Shown here: in pieces, positions 40,781 through 50,389 of the stretch | Numbering within the stretch: the stretch's first letter is position 1 | How the letters are laid out: every line of letters starts with the position of its first letter | DNA from: a virus | Length of the DNA: 64,000 nt | IMG/VR virus record: IMGVR_UViG_3300042914_002952 | Location: 1-64,000 of that record | Direction: 5' to 3' (one strand) | Notes under the pieces: model-generated | The model's database searches: none | Seen by the model: only the letters and a program-made list of their open reading frames with translations | Told to the model about the DNA's origin: nothing | Made by a program: the position numbers and the translations under genes

Positions 40781-42526
40781 ATGGGAGCATTATTAGAATC
40801 AGGTATGGTTGGTAACATTGGATTAAAACACCTCCGTGTTATCAAAGAAGATACCATTAAAAAATGGGATGAGTTAGGATTCCTTGAGGGTCTTGGCGGT
40901 CATCAAAAAGATAATATCGCGCAATTATATGAAAACCAAGCGTCATATTTGATAAACGAAGCGGCTGTTGCTGATGCATCAGGTTCATTTGAAACTGTTG
41001 TATTCCCAATCATCAGACGTGTATTCTCCAAATTGTTGGCGAATGACATCGTATCTGTACAAGCGATGAACCTACCTATCGGTAAATTGTTCTACTTTGT
41101 ACCTAAAATTCAAGAAAGACAATCTAACGCAACAGGTGACCACTATCAACCATATGGTTTCCCAAGTTCGTTGACTGACCCTAACACTGGTTATACTGGT
41201 ATCAACTTGTACGACCGCTTTTACGAGACTTCTGAAACCGATGCAGTTACTTCAGGTTTGTTTGATTACTCTAAAGGTTCGTATGCGGCGGTCACCGCTA
41301 ACCCACATGCGTTTGTGACTTTCTCAAATGGAACTGCAAGTACATCAGCAGCCGCTTTATCTGGTGCTAGTGTATCAAGTTTCATCATTGCCGTTTCGGG
41401 TTTCACAACTTATGAAGGTGGTGGAAAATTAGCAGGACCTAACGGTCATCCAATGGATACTGAAGAGTTCTTGGCTTCTTTAACTGTAACAATTGCTGGT
41501 AACACTACCACAAACAATGGTGCTAAAAATTTCAACGTGGTAACACAGAAATATGGTAAAGGTATCGTAGAATACGGAAGTAAAGGTACAGGTAGAACCG
41601 GTAAGTATTTTAACGTTTGTGATGCTGAAGGTGTTATTTACTTAAACGTAGATGTTGAAACATACACTAATACTTCAGGGTACACCGGTGCTGATTTCTC
41701 TTCTAACGACTTGGCACTTGCAAATATTACTGTTGCGTGGAGAGAGTACAACTCATTAGAATTTGAGGAAGAAATCGGTGAAGTTTCTTTCGACCTTGAA
41801 TCAGTAACAGTTTCTGTGACTGAAAGAAAGTTGAGAGCTAGCTGGTCTCCTGAATTAGCACAAGACGTAAGTGCATTCCACAACATCGACGCTGAGGCTG
41901 AATTAACAGCTTTATTGTCCGAACAAATCGCGGCAGAAATTGACCGTGAAATTCTTCGTGATATTCGTAAAGGTGCCGCTTGGACCACCAAGTGGGACTA
42001 CAACGAATGGAAATATGGGGCTACAGGTAACGCACCTTTCCAAGGTTACACCCAAAAAGACTGGAACCAAACATTGGTTACCAAGATTAACCAAATCTCG
42101 GCTCAAATCCACAAAACTACCTTAAGAGGTGGGGCTAACTGGATTGTTGTATCTTCTGAAGTATCAGCAGTATTTGATGACTTGGAGTACTTCCACGTTT
42201 CAAACGCGGCTCCTGAGCAAGACCAATACAACATGGGTATTGAGAAAATCGGTTCATTGGCAGGTCGTTACCAAGTTTACCGTGACCCATACTTACCAGC
42301 CGGTAAGATTATCATCGGTCACAAAGGTAAATCATTGTTGGACGCTGGTTACATTTACGCACCATACGTTCCACTACAATTGACACCTACAATGTATAAC
42401 CCATTCAACTTTACACCGATTAAGGGTATCATGACAAGATACGCGAAGAAAATGGTTAACAACCGTTACTTTGGTGTAATCAACGTTAATGGATTGACTA
42501 CATTTAGTCTTGACACCTTAAGATAA
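40781..42526 (+). CDS. gp23: Major capsid protein
   Basis: 581 residues of the T4 gp23 type. The first 60 residues form the propeptide (helical, with HLRVIKEDTIKKWDELGFLEG). It ends at YLINE-AAVADASG, an I-x-E site, so mature protein should begin at Ala61. SFETVVFPIIRRVFSKLLANDIVSVQAM follows as in gp23. RKLRASWSPELAQDVSAFHNIDAEAEL and YVPLQLTPTMYNPFNFTPIKGIMTRYAKKM are the conserved HK97-fold blocks. Codon use is visibly more C/G-ending than in neighbouring genes, as expected for the most highly expressed virion gene. A strong terminator follows. Confidence 0.95.
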   Translation: MGALLESGMVGNIGLKHLRVIKEDTIKKWDELGFLEGLGGHQKDNIAQLYENQASYLINEAAVADASGSFETVVFPIIRRVFSKLLANDIVSVQAMNLPIGKLFYFVPKIQERQSNATGDHYQPYGFPSSLTDPNTGYTGINLYDRFYETSETDAVTSGLFDYSKGSYAAVTANPHAFVTFSNGTASTSAAALSGASVSSFIIAVSGFTTYEGGGKLAGPNGHPMDTEEFLASLTVTIAGNTTTNNGAKNFNVVTQKYGKGIVEYGSKGTGRTGKYFNVCDAEGVIYLNVDVETYTNTSGYTGADFSSNDLALANITVAWREYNSLEFEEEIGEVSFDLESVTVSVTERKLRASWSPELAQDVSAFHNIDAEAELTALLSEQIAAEIDREILRDIRKGAAWTTKWDYNEWKYGATGNAPFQGYTQKDWNQTLVTKINQISAQIHKTTLRGGANWIVVSSEVSAVFDDLEYFHVSNAAPEQDQYNMGIEKIGSLAGRYQVYRDPYLPAGKIIIGHKGKSLLDAGYIYAPYVPLQLTPTMYNPFNFTPIKGIMTRYAKKMVNNRYFGVINVNGLTTFSLDTLR

Positions 42527-42546
42527 TCATAAATTATCTTATGTTT

Positions 42547-42573
42547 AAAAGGGGGACATTGTCCCCCTTTTTT
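42547..42573 (+). terminator. Terminator after gp23
   Basis: AAAAGGGGGAC-ATT-GTCCCCCTTTTTT; the stem repeats that of the terminator at 33623-33649. Confidence 0.9.
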
Positions 42574-42590
42574 ATTGCACCATTCTTTTG

Positions 42591-42598
42591 TATATTTG
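42591..42598 (+). promoter_or_regulatory. Possible host-type -7 element
   Basis: TATATTTG 4 bases before the ATG at 42603. The -33 region falls in the terminator T-run and is only a weak match, so this is tentative. Confidence 0.35.
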
Positions 42599-42602
42599 TA
42601 AT

Positions 42603-42791
42603 ATGGAATCTGAAAAAATAAAACAAATAACTTACGAGAAATCAAAAAACGGTTATACCGTGGGTATTGATATTAGAGATGAAAAAAACTTAAGTGAAAT
42701 TGGTAAATTAATTGTTAAAGGTGACGCCATTAGATTGAATTATTATTGTGATGATAGAATCCATTTTACGTCTAAAGAAAAATTAAAATGA
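42603..42791 (+). CDS. Small hypothetical protein
   Basis: 62 residues from ATG 42603. Predicted alpha/beta, with a two-strand C-terminus (GDAIRLNYYCDDRIHF). It overlaps the dCMP deaminase start (ATGA) and so is co-transcribed with it. No family recognised. Confidence 0.55.
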   Translation: MESEKIKQITYEKSKNGYTVGIDIRDEKNLSEIGKLIVKGDAIRLNYYCDDRIHFTSKEKLK

Positions 42792-43237
42792 ATTGGACAG
42801 ATTATTTTTTAAATATTGCTGAAGCAATTAAATTAAAGTCTAAAGATAAATCGACCCAAATTGGTGCTGTTATCGTTGGAAAAGATAATGAAATACTCTC
42901 TACGGGTTATAATTCTTTCCCAAGAGGTTTAGATGATTCAATTGAAGAGAGACAGGAAAGACCTGAGAAATATTTTTGGTTTGAACATGCAGAAAGGAAT
43001 GCAATTTTTAATGCCGCAAGAATTGGTGTTTCTCTAAAAAATTCAACGATTTACATCACTTCAGGTATACCGTGTATGGATTGTGCTCGTGGAATTGTAA
43101 ATTCAGGTATTAAGACAGTGTGGTGTAAATATACCTGCACAACAAAAAATAAAGAAAAGTGGGAAGAATCCCAAAAAAGAAGTCTACAATTATTTGATGA
43201 GTGTGGTATTCAGGTGTTTTTTTACTCTGACCACTAA
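42788..43237 (+). CDS. dCMP deaminase
   Basis: 149 residues of the cytidine/deoxycytidylate deaminase fold. The zinc site is H67-A-E69 plus P95-C-x-x-C99. TQIGAVIV and the GYNSFPRG substrate loop are as in T4 Cd-type enzymes. Converts dCMP to dUMP for dTTP synthesis; together with the dUTPase in this window it supports an AT-rich phage genome. The 3' end overlaps a convergent minus-strand gene by 48 bases. Confidence 0.92.
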   Translation: MNWTDYFLNIAEAIKLKSKDKSTQIGAVIVGKDNEILSTGYNSFPRGLDDSIEERQERPEKYFWFEHAERNAIFNAARIGVSLKNSTIYITSGIPCMDCARGIVNSGIKTVWCKYTCTTKNKEKWEESQKRSLQLFDECGIQVFFYSDH

Positions 43238-43483
43238 ATCCCCCGTTCCTTTAATTATTCGATGATACAGACCTTCTGGTATGTAAATTGGGGTATTTTT
43301 TTTAATCCTTGTTGGTAGTTCATTATCAATTTGAAACATCCAATCGGTGTCATGTTCACAAATAACTGTTCGGTCTTCCTCATCAAAATGCCATTTAAGT
43401 TCAGTATCTAGTGTGTTTGAACTAAATGTTCTAATGTAGAATCCTTCTTTTAAATTTTCAGTAAAGGGTAATTTATCTACCAC
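43190..43483 (-). CDS. Cupin-like small protein
   Basis: 97 residues starting at GTG 43483, overlapping the preceding stop. Repeated beta strands and the tracts ELKWHFDEEDRTV and IYIPEGLYHRIIKGTG suggest a small cupin barrel, though only part of the metal ligand set is present. Overlap with the dCMP deaminase 3' end is long for this genome but both frames look coding. Function unknown. Confidence 0.6.
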   Translation of the reverse strand: MVDKLPFTENLKEGFYIRTFSSNTLDTELKWHFDEEDRTVICEHDTDWMFQIDNELPTRIKKNTPIYIPEGLYHRIIKGTGDLVVRVKKHLNTTLIK

Positions 43484-44460
43484 GGACTTGAAGATTTTAT
43501 TCCAAGTGCTTTCCTATATCTTGAAATATTACAACTCCAATACCCCGCTGTTGTCCTATCTTTCTTCTGGTCACACTTGTGACGAGCCCTGAACGACTTT
43601 GCGGCTTTTGGGTTATTATTCCTAACTCTCAAATTAGGGTCTCCAAAAGTGACCTTAACAACGTTACCGCTACTATTTTTTACATATACAGCAAATTTCT
43701 TTGGGCCACCTGGTGTTCTGAATGGTTTATTGAGTTTAACGTTTTTACCTCTGTGTTTTGCTTCAACAAGATATTCTTCTTCGTCCAAAATAAATGGAAT
43801 ATCTAAAAATACTTCTTCCCCTTCGTAAATTCCTGTTTCACCTATGTTTGTTTTTATCAATTCCAAATCATCACCATCAAGTAACAAAACACCTTCATTA
43901 TATAATCTTCTTGATTCATTAAATAAATTAAAGAATTTTTCCGAATATATTCTATAAACATTTTCAATCAGTGGTTTCTGATTATTTATATGATAAGATA
44001 AACCCTCACTTAATAAGTGATTTTTTGATTCAACTAATGTAAGTAGTCTAGGTGGTAAATAAGTTTCAACTATTTCTTCAACATTTAAATTTATAAAATT
44101 TACATTTTCATCAAATCTTGTGAAAGTAGGTTTATTTCCTTTACCTATTTTAGGTTCTTTTTTTTCCGCGTTTCTTTTTTGTGTCACCATAGATTTTTTT
44201 TCTTCTTTTGAATAAGAACCAGCGGTTTTTGGGGTATCTTTAGATACTTTTTTTTGTGGTCTACATTTAGGGTAACCTTTTCTATCTTTATCACCATCAG
44301 CGTCTTTTCTTCCACATGGTGGGTGTTTACCATCTACTTTACGACTCACATCAACCCATTTTTCTTTAAACCAACGTCTAAGGTCTTCTCTTAAAACTTC
44401 ACCACTTTCAAGACATTCTTGAATGTATTTTTTATCTTCTTTATTTACAAGTATTTTCAT
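43477..44460 (-). CDS. Putative virion protein with DUF5872-like N-terminal block
   Basis: 327 residues. The N-terminal MKILVNKEDKKYIQE leader is followed by LREDLRRWFKEKWVDVSRK and PPCGRKDADG then KGYPKCRP. From memory this is the DUF5872-like block shared by many large phages and giant viruses. A Lys-rich linker leads to a helical middle with candidate I/L-x-E sites (HLLSEG). The C-terminal beta-rich block (KVTFGDPNLRVRNNNPKAAK, SFRARHKCD, YWSCNISRY) recurs in phage head-related proteins. The paired Cys residues could bind zinc. Likely packaged in the head. Confidence 0.6.
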   Translation of the reverse strand: MKILVNKEDKKYIQECLESGEVLREDLRRWFKEKWVDVSRKVDGKHPPCGRKDADGDKDRKGYPKCRPQKKVSKDTPKTAGSYSKEEKKSMVTQKRNAEKKEPKIGKGNKPTFTRFDENVNFINLNVEEIVETYLPPRLLTLVESKNHLLSEGLSYHINNQKPLIENVYRIYSEKFFNLFNESRRLYNEGVLLLDGDDLELIKTNIGETGIYEGEEVFLDIPFILDEEEYLVEAKHRGKNVKLNKPFRTPGGPKKFAVYVKNSSGNVVKVTFGDPNLRVRNNNPKAAKSFRARHKCDQKKDRTTAGYWSCNISRYRKALGIKSSSPW

Positions 44461-44467
44461 ATTAAGA

Positions 44468-45223
44468 TTAATTAATATAACAATTTAATTCATATTTTTC
44501 ACCCATACCATATACTTGAATATGTAACGCTTTTTTTTGTTCTTTATCATCTTTTTTTAGTGTTATGGTGAATCTATTTGTCTTTCCCTCTGATGGTTTT
44601 TTTGGGCCTGACCCAATTTTTTCTGCGGTTTCTTCTTTATCATATGTGTACCCTTTTTTCTCAGCATAATCAAGTGCTGCATTTATTGCGGATGTGTAAC
44701 TCTTGTGATAGATTTCATATGATTTATCGTTTTTTCCCTCATTTATCTCTTCGTTTGTTGCTTTTCTCCATTTACCACCTTTTTGTTTGTATCTTTTTGC
44801 GGCTGCACCATTACAATACGCACTTGGACAAACATCATATCTTGCTTTGGCCCACGCCAAAGCCGCAGCCCATAACTTAGGATTAGTTGGTTTGTTTTTT
44901 CCCTCATCAATAGATTTTTCTTCATTCATACTAAATTGACTGAGGTCCGCCCTTACTTTATTTGAAGGTTCAATTTGATTCATTAAAAAATCGAAAACTT
45001 GGTCTAAAAGACTTTTCGCCTCCGCAATGTGGTCTTGAGCCCAATCGTGTTGTTTCATTATTGAATCAATTGTATTTTTATTTTGTTTCATTAACATATT
45101 ACATTGTCTTCCCATTTGTTCAATGTTGTCAAAAAACATATAGTTTTCGGGTCTATTCTCTAATTCTGGTTGTTCAGAAATTACCCTTAAATGTTTTCTT
45201 ATTATTTTATCTAAATTTTTCAT
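44468..45223 (-). CDS. Putative virion protein with CTS-like leader
   Basis: 251 residues. The leader MKNLDKIIRKHLRVISEQ contains an I-S-E site at 15-17. A helical region follows, then a compact block PKLWAAALAWAKARYDVCPSAYCNGAAAKRYK near 120-150. This block, again from memory, is common in large-phage and nucleocytoplasmic-virus proteins. The C-terminal domain (about 165-251) is alpha/beta, ending YGMGEKYELNCYI. Seven bases separate it from the following gene; a TATTTATA motif lies just upstream. Confidence 0.6.
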   Translation of the reverse strand: MKNLDKIIRKHLRVISEQPELENRPENYMFFDNIEQMGRQCNMLMKQNKNTIDSIMKQHDWAQDHIAEAKSLLDQVFDFLMNQIEPSNKVRADLSQFSMNEEKSIDEGKNKPTNPKLWAAALAWAKARYDVCPSAYCNGAAAKRYKQKGGKWRKATNEEINEGKNDKSYEIYHKSYTSAINAALDYAEKKGYTYDKEETAEKIGSGPKKPSEGKTNRFTITLKKDDKEQKKALHIQVYGMGEKYELNCYIN

Positions 45224-45227
45224 ATAT

Positions 45228-45235
45228 TATAAATA
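45228..45235 (-). promoter_or_regulatory. TATTTATW motif before the 251-residue virion gene
   Basis: Minus-strand TATTTATA ending 4 bases before the ATG at 45223. Confidence 0.5.
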
Positions 45236-45237
45236 TT

Positions 45238-46611
45238 TTATCTTTCTGACAAGATTTCAAACTTGACGTAATTATTGTAAAAAACTTCTTCTGTATATGT
45301 TTTTGATTTGAATTCCATGTAATATTCTCTTGGAATTAAGTATGATGTATCTAAGTAGAAAGAATTTTCATTTGTAACATCTGTTTTTGTCCAATCAAAA
45401 ACAACAACATTTGTTTTTCCTTCTTTTATAAAAATACGATAATACACATCATCAAATAAAACCGTTTTTTGTTGTTCAATTGACTTTAGTTCAATTAGTA
45501 TTTTCTTTAATTCTCCTCTAATTATTTTTTCATTTTGTTTTATACCTGAAAATTGTACGATATAATTTTGCGTTTCTTTTGGATTTTCACCAAAACTATA
45601 TCCAGAAGAAAAAGATTTTGGTACAAATTTTTGAGTGACATCACTAATTGATACACCATCAATTGATAAATTTTTCCACTTGTCATAATAAAATCTTTTA
45701 CCATCACAAAGTTGACCTAATAAACCAAAACTAACTTTATACACACCCTTTCTAATTTTTGTTGTTGTTAACCCTGTAACACCAGTAATTGGTGTTAAAC
45801 TTGAATTTAACACGTCGACAGTTGGGGTGTTATCTAAATCATAAAAATTCGTACCTTTTGTCACATAGAGGTAAAGGTTATTTACTTTGTCCCCAATAAA
45901 ATTTTGTCTATTATCAAATATTCTATCTTCAAATACGGTTTCTACAAATGGTTCAAAAAAAGTTTGAGTGTATTTTGAAAAAAAAGAAACAGATTGTTCA
46001 GTAGAATCTGTAATCTCTTCATATTCACTATCAAATTTTATCCCTAATCCATAATTGGTATTACCCGATACAACAATTCCATTTACATAACTTGTGATGT
46101 CTAAATTGATGTTTTCGTTACCATTGTCAAAATGAATAGTATCAATTATGGTTGCACCGGTAGAATATACTCCTTGAGTTGTCCATCCACTTATTGTTGT
46201 TTTGTTAAACCAATTGGATGGTCTTGTATCATATATTTTATCACCAAAATCATCGGTATATTCCACAAATTCGTAATCATAACCAACACCCTCATCCCAT
46301 GATTCATTTAATTTAAAAACAACCAAATCAAAAGAGGTTGCTCTTTCTCGTCCATTTGATTTATCATTACCAATTAATTTGGGGTCACCAATGACAGTAT
46401 TTGTCATTTTTAAATAGTGTTTAGTGTTGTTATCTATAACTAAATCACCATTATTAACTTTAGATGTTAATCCACTAAAATTAACGGTAAAAATAAATCT
46501 AGAAAACCCCTCACCATAATAAATTTCGGTAGTTGGATTTTTGGCGGTATTGACCTCACTATTTTTAATAATAGTGTTATTTTTTGAAAAATAAGAACGA
46601 TAATATGACAT
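45238..46611 (-). CDS. Putative tail or baseplate structural protein
   Basis: 457 residues, beta-rich, with repeated aromatic/Gly-Asn patterns typical of tail proteins and no membrane segment. It has its own TATTTATT motif and precedes two virion-type genes. No family is recognised; baseplate wedge or neck roles are both possible given the gp5-like neighbour upstream. Confidence 0.55.
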   Translation of the reverse strand: MSYYRSYFSKNNTIIKNSEVNTAKNPTTEIYYGEGFSRFIFTVNFSGLTSKVNNGDLVIDNNTKHYLKMTNTVIGDPKLIGNDKSNGRERATSFDLVVFKLNESWDEGVGYDYEFVEYTDDFGDKIYDTRPSNWFNKTTISGWTTQGVYSTGATIIDTIHFDNGNENINLDITSYVNGIVVSGNTNYGLGIKFDSEYEEITDSTEQSVSFFSKYTQTFFEPFVETVFEDRIFDNRQNFIGDKVNNLYLYVTKGTNFYDLDNTPTVDVLNSSLTPITGVTGLTTTKIRKGVYKVSFGLLGQLCDGKRFYYDKWKNLSIDGVSISDVTQKFVPKSFSSGYSFGENPKETQNYIVQFSGIKQNEKIIRGELKKILIELKSIEQQKTVLFDDVYYRIFIKEGKTNVVVFDWTKTDVTNENSFYLDTSYLIPREYYMEFKSKTYTEEVFYNNYVKFEILSER

Positions 46612-46623
46612 CAGTTTTTATAT

Positions 46624-46631
46624 AATAAATA
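46624..46631 (-). promoter_or_regulatory. TATTTATW motif before the 457-residue tail gene
   Basis: Minus-strand GATATTTATTATA ending 12 bases before the ATG at 46611. Confidence 0.55.
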
Positions 46632-46636
46632 TCAAT

Positions 46637-48217
46637 TTAGTTGATTTTAATTGAGGTATTTACCAACTCTTGTCTTAATCTATTATATAATCTTTCCAAC
46701 TCAGTGTGAGCGTCGTAATCAGATTTAACGTATGGCTTATTAATGTTGTGTACGTGGGTGGTTAATACATTGTACACCGCATCTATAAAACTTAATAATA
46801 TTTCACCTCGAACTAAAGAATAGGTATTTGGGTCTATTTTTTGAACATAATCGTCTTGATTATATTCGTAACTATCTAAGCTCGAAAAATCAATTGTTTT
46901 ATCAGTAAAATTTGTGTCCGTTGATAAAAGATATATTTTATCTGCGGTCATATTTCCAAATGTCTGTTCTTTTACTTTTGTATCAATTTTTAAAACCTGT
47001 GTTTTTTTCTGTATTGTTTTTTGTGGTGGATTAATTGAATCTTGACTAAAAACGATACTTGAACCAGCTGATGTTTTTGACGTTAATTGAATTTTGGATA
47101 AGACATATTTTCTATTTGCAAATTCAGTAGAAGTTGTTACTCGGTTCTTAAATTCTGATGTTGGTCTAAAGAAAAATGGATGTATCTCTAAAAATTGAAC
47201 AGACTGAGTACCGTCGTTTGTTGTTATTAAGTTAGATAATAATTTATAGGGGACAATACCATCAAAACCATTTTGGTGGATTTCATTTAATTTATTTCTA
47301 ACGGAATATATGACTTCATTTAGTTTATTGTTTAACGTTAGACCACTATAACCATTAATATTGTTTAAATTAATTTGAAACGTGTATGTTACACCAGATT
47401 CAGATAACAATACGGTTTCATTTTGTAGTATTTCAGTAAATTCTGTAAAATTATTTGAATTATATTTTGGGATATAAAAATTTGGTTTAACTTGGTAAAT
47501 GTAAAAATTACATATAGTTGGATTGGTTAAGTCATCCAAATCGTATTCGATTATGTATTTTATTATTTTATTTTCTGTTGTTGTTTCTTCTTTTATTTCT
47601 TCTGAAAGAAATTTTTTATCTGAAAATTTTTTAAGGTGTAATCTTGCTGATTTTCTCGATACAATTGGGAAACCTCGTGAAATTAATAATTCTTCATTTT
47701 TGGTTGCTTTTATTTTTGAAATTAGTTTACCTGCCCTTAAAACTAAACCTCCGGTTGTAAAGACAATGTCATCACCGTATTTACCTGAAACAGAGTAGTC
47801 TTTGTATTTTGATAATGCATTTTTTGAATTTTCAGGTAACTCACCTAATTCATTTTTTATAATATCTGACTTCGCTTCAACAGATACACCATATGAAGTA
47901 TCGGCAATTTGTTCATTAAAAGTTTGAGAGTTGAAATCAAATCTTGTTGTGAATGGTCCAGCAATGTATTCTTGGTTTACTGTTGTCTTTTCGGTGTCAT
48001 ATCTTATTATTTTTACTGTTTGTTTAATTTCTGGTATAAAATTAATATTATTCGGTAAAAATGGTATGGCTAAAAATGGGTCATCTTTACTCCATTCTGT
48101 ATATTCTTTAATATTTGATTTTGCACCAACATAATCATCATAGTCTATAACACGTATTCGACCTAAACCTTTTGGGTCATTATTATCAATACAAACACCT
48201 AAATCAACTATTTTCAT
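46637..48217 (-). CDS. Baseplate hub/spike protein with gp5-like OB-fold
   Basis: 526 residues. The N-terminal VDLGVCIDNNDPKGLGRIRVIDYDDYVG matches the OB-fold opening of T4 gp5/VgrG-like proteins, in which a short DP-x-GRI/V-x-V strand begins the barrel. The large middle is mixed, and the C-terminus (ILLSFIDAVYNVLTTHVHNINKP) has the helix plus HVH tract typical of hub-associated phage proteins. No lysozyme domain is visible, so unlike T4 gp5 it would not itself cut peptidoglycan. The stop and start overlap neighbours in a late operon. Confidence 0.65.
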   Translation of the reverse strand: MKIVDLGVCIDNNDPKGLGRIRVIDYDDYVGAKSNIKEYTEWSKDDPFLAIPFLPNNINFIPEIKQTVKIIRYDTEKTTVNQEYIAGPFTTRFDFNSQTFNEQIADTSYGVSVEAKSDIIKNELGELPENSKNALSKYKDYSVSGKYGDDIVFTTGGLVLRAGKLISKIKATKNEELLISRGFPIVSRKSARLHLKKFSDKKFLSEEIKEETTTENKIIKYIIEYDLDDLTNPTICNFYIYQVKPNFYIPKYNSNNFTEFTEILQNETVLLSESGVTYTFQINLNNINGYSGLTLNNKLNEVIYSVRNKLNEIHQNGFDGIVPYKLLSNLITTNDGTQSVQFLEIHPFFFRPTSEFKNRVTTSTEFANRKYVLSKIQLTSKTSAGSSIVFSQDSINPPQKTIQKKTQVLKIDTKVKEQTFGNMTADKIYLLSTDTNFTDKTIDFSSLDSYEYNQDDYVQKIDPNTYSLVRGEILLSFIDAVYNVLTTHVHNINKPYVKSDYDAHTELERLYNRLRQELVNTSIKIN

Positions 48218-48432
48218 TTAATTTTTCTATTTTCAATTTCTTCTAAAACTTTAGAATGTAAATTTTCTATTGTTTCTAATTTATGTGTTAAATTAACAAT
48301 GTAGTTTTTCAAATCTTCGTGTTGTTTAAATAAAAATTCTTCCGTTTCAAATAAATCTTTATTTGATTTGTCTTTAACATTTTCAATTACATTAACGAAT
48401 TTGTCTTTTTCCATTTTAGAATTTTTTTCCAA
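48214..48432 (-). CDS. Small coiled-coil protein
   Basis: 72 residues, charged, one long predicted coiled coil (about 10-65). It overlaps both neighbours (4 and 17 bases), so it is part of the baseplate operon. Function unknown; chaperone or structural linker are possibilities. Confidence 0.55.
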   Translation of the reverse strand: MEKNSKMEKDKFVNVIENVKDKSNKDLFETEEFLFKQHEDLKNYIVNLTHKLETIENLHSKVLEEIENRKIK

Positions 48433-50389
48433 CTCCCGATATTAATCCCGGTGGTATAATTGCACCACCAGCAACAGGTGGACCGGGTAATGTACCACCT
48501 TGTAAAACAATTTTAACAAACGAATTTGAATCTTCTTCTTCTGTGTGACCATCAATAATTGATTTAACTAAATTACCAATGTCATTAGACTCACCAAACA
48601 ATGGTCCTGTAGGTATTCCTGAAGACTCCAATCGATTCATCACATTCATAAACGCCCTATCTTGACTATAACCCGGTAATTTATCTGAAAAAAGTAATAA
48701 CAAAGACGGAACTGAAATACTAAGTCTTTGTGAGAGTGCCCCTTCTATTGTTGTCAATATTGTTTGAAAAATTGCATAACAGTTATCAATTCCGTTTTCT
48801 AAAATCTTTTTTAGGAGAGCAATTAATGATGTTATTATTAAAAGATATCTCTTATATTTGTTTTTTAAAATTCTTTGTACTACTTCATTCACAAAAGCCA
48901 ATAAATCAATTTTAACGAGTCTCCAAAATTCTCTAATGAACAACCAAAACAAATCAGATACAATCTTGGTAATTGCCTTTTTAAATTTTTTAATTAATTC
49001 TTTGGCGTTTAAATAAACATTTACCGCCATTGTTTTAAAGATTTTATATAGAATAATTAATGGTAAAAATATCTTTGCGGATATTACTGACATTACCAAT
49101 ACTTTAGGTATGTAAAGTATAAAATTATTTAGTAATGCATCCAAAAGAATATTGATTGATAACGAACCACCAGATTGTTCAGACGCGTCCCTTGCAACGT
49201 TTTCTAAAGATTGATTTACTGAGTCTTGTATATTTTTTTCTCTTGATAAAAAAATAAAGTCTTCAACATGCATATCACTTACTGGTATTTCATAGTCATC
49301 ACAACTTTTAAATTTTAAAACTCCTCTATTTCTAGCATCTTCACTATCTAAGTCTATACCTTCAACATTGTCAAAATCAAAATAGAATTCCAAATCTTCG
49401 TCATTTTCATTGAACATATCGACGGGTGTTTGATTTTTTAAAAGGTCACGATTTGTCCCTCCACAAATTTTTAATAATCTATCAATTAATCTTGAGGAAA
49501 AGTTGATTGACTCTGTAAATTTTTTTGATTCACTACAACTAGCACCGCCATTAATGGTAAATAACATACATTGTTTTACGATATCATTAATATCGGAATA
49601 TTCCAAAGAGTTATAATAGTCTGTAATAAAATCTTGTACATTTACAACACCCGCGGTTCCTCTTGTAAACCCACTAAAAGTAAATTTTTGAGTACCAGCA
49701 TTCCAAGATGCGGTAAATAGGTCATTTCCATTATTGGAGGTGTACGTATGGGTTCCACCATTAGCCATTAAATCATAAAGATTTCTATTAAGTTTTTCTT
49801 TGTTTTTATCCGGTGACTTTGATTCATAAACTAATTGACCACATGTTGAATCAGGGTCCAATGTGAAAATATTTAAAAAATCAAATTCATCGGGACTAAG
49901 TTGAATTGAATCAACGTTAAATACTGATTTTGAACCACATATTCCGTCACCCATAAAAAGTGCCTCCGAAAGTCTATTAATAACAATTTCTTTGGCTTGA
50001 CCTAATGTTACATTTGCAGACGAAATTGCGTGTCTTTTAATTTTAGATTTGGAGGGATTTCTATCAATATTGACGTTTATTCCCCTTCTGTTTGGGTTAC
50101 TAAAAGATATGTTATTTAATTTATCGTTAACCGTTTTTTTGTTTGTTGTGATAAATTGTTCAACAACTTCTATCAGTTCACCAAAAATATCTTTTTTATT
50201 GTCTATTTTTCGTTTTTTCTTATCAAGAAGCGCACTTAATTGTTCTCCTAAAAATTGGTTAGGGTCAGGTATGTTTTTTTGAAAAGCATCCCCAACATTC
50301 TCAATTTTTTTTGTGGAATCGTCAATTATTTTTTTTACAGACTCAATCTTTGCCTGTAATTTTTTTTTTGTTTCTTTAGTTTTACTCAT
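48416..50389 (-). CDS. Large putative baseplate/tail protein with membrane-like region
   Basis: 657 residues. The N-terminus is charged and coiled (about 1-75). A soluble beta/alpha middle has Cys-containing turns (GDGICGSKS, STCGQL). From about 405-525 long hydrophobic and amphipathic helices follow one another (NNFILYIPKVLVMSVISAKIF, then LIILYKIFKTMAVNVY), and the tail is Gly/Pro-rich. Hydrophobic helices in a virion operon may mean membrane contact during DNA injection or a tape-measure-like function. No family is recognised. Confidence 0.55.
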   Translation of the reverse strand: MSKTKETKKKLQAKIESVKKIIDDSTKKIENVGDAFQKNIPDPNQFLGEQLSALLDKKKRKIDNKKDIFGELIEVVEQFITTNKKTVNDKLNNISFSNPNRRGINVNIDRNPSKSKIKRHAISSANVTLGQAKEIVINRLSEALFMGDGICGSKSVFNVDSIQLSPDEFDFLNIFTLDPDSTCGQLVYESKSPDKNKEKLNRNLYDLMANGGTHTYTSNNGNDLFTASWNAGTQKFTFSGFTRGTAGVVNVQDFITDYYNSLEYSDINDIVKQCMLFTINGGASCSESKKFTESINFSSRLIDRLLKICGGTNRDLLKNQTPVDMFNENDEDLEFYFDFDNVEGIDLDSEDARNRGVLKFKSCDDYEIPVSDMHVEDFIFLSREKNIQDSVNQSLENVARDASEQSGGSLSINILLDALLNNFILYIPKVLVMSVISAKIFLPLIILYKIFKTMAVNVYLNAKELIKKFKKAITKIVSDLFWLFIREFWRLVKIDLLAFVNEVVQRILKNKYKRYLLIITSLIALLKKILENGIDNCYAIFQTILTTIEGALSQRLSISVPSLLLLFSDKLPGYSQDRAFMNVMNRLESSGIPTGPLFGESNDIGNLVKSIIDGHTEEEDSNSFVKIVLQGGTLPGPPVAGGAIIPPGLISGVGKKF

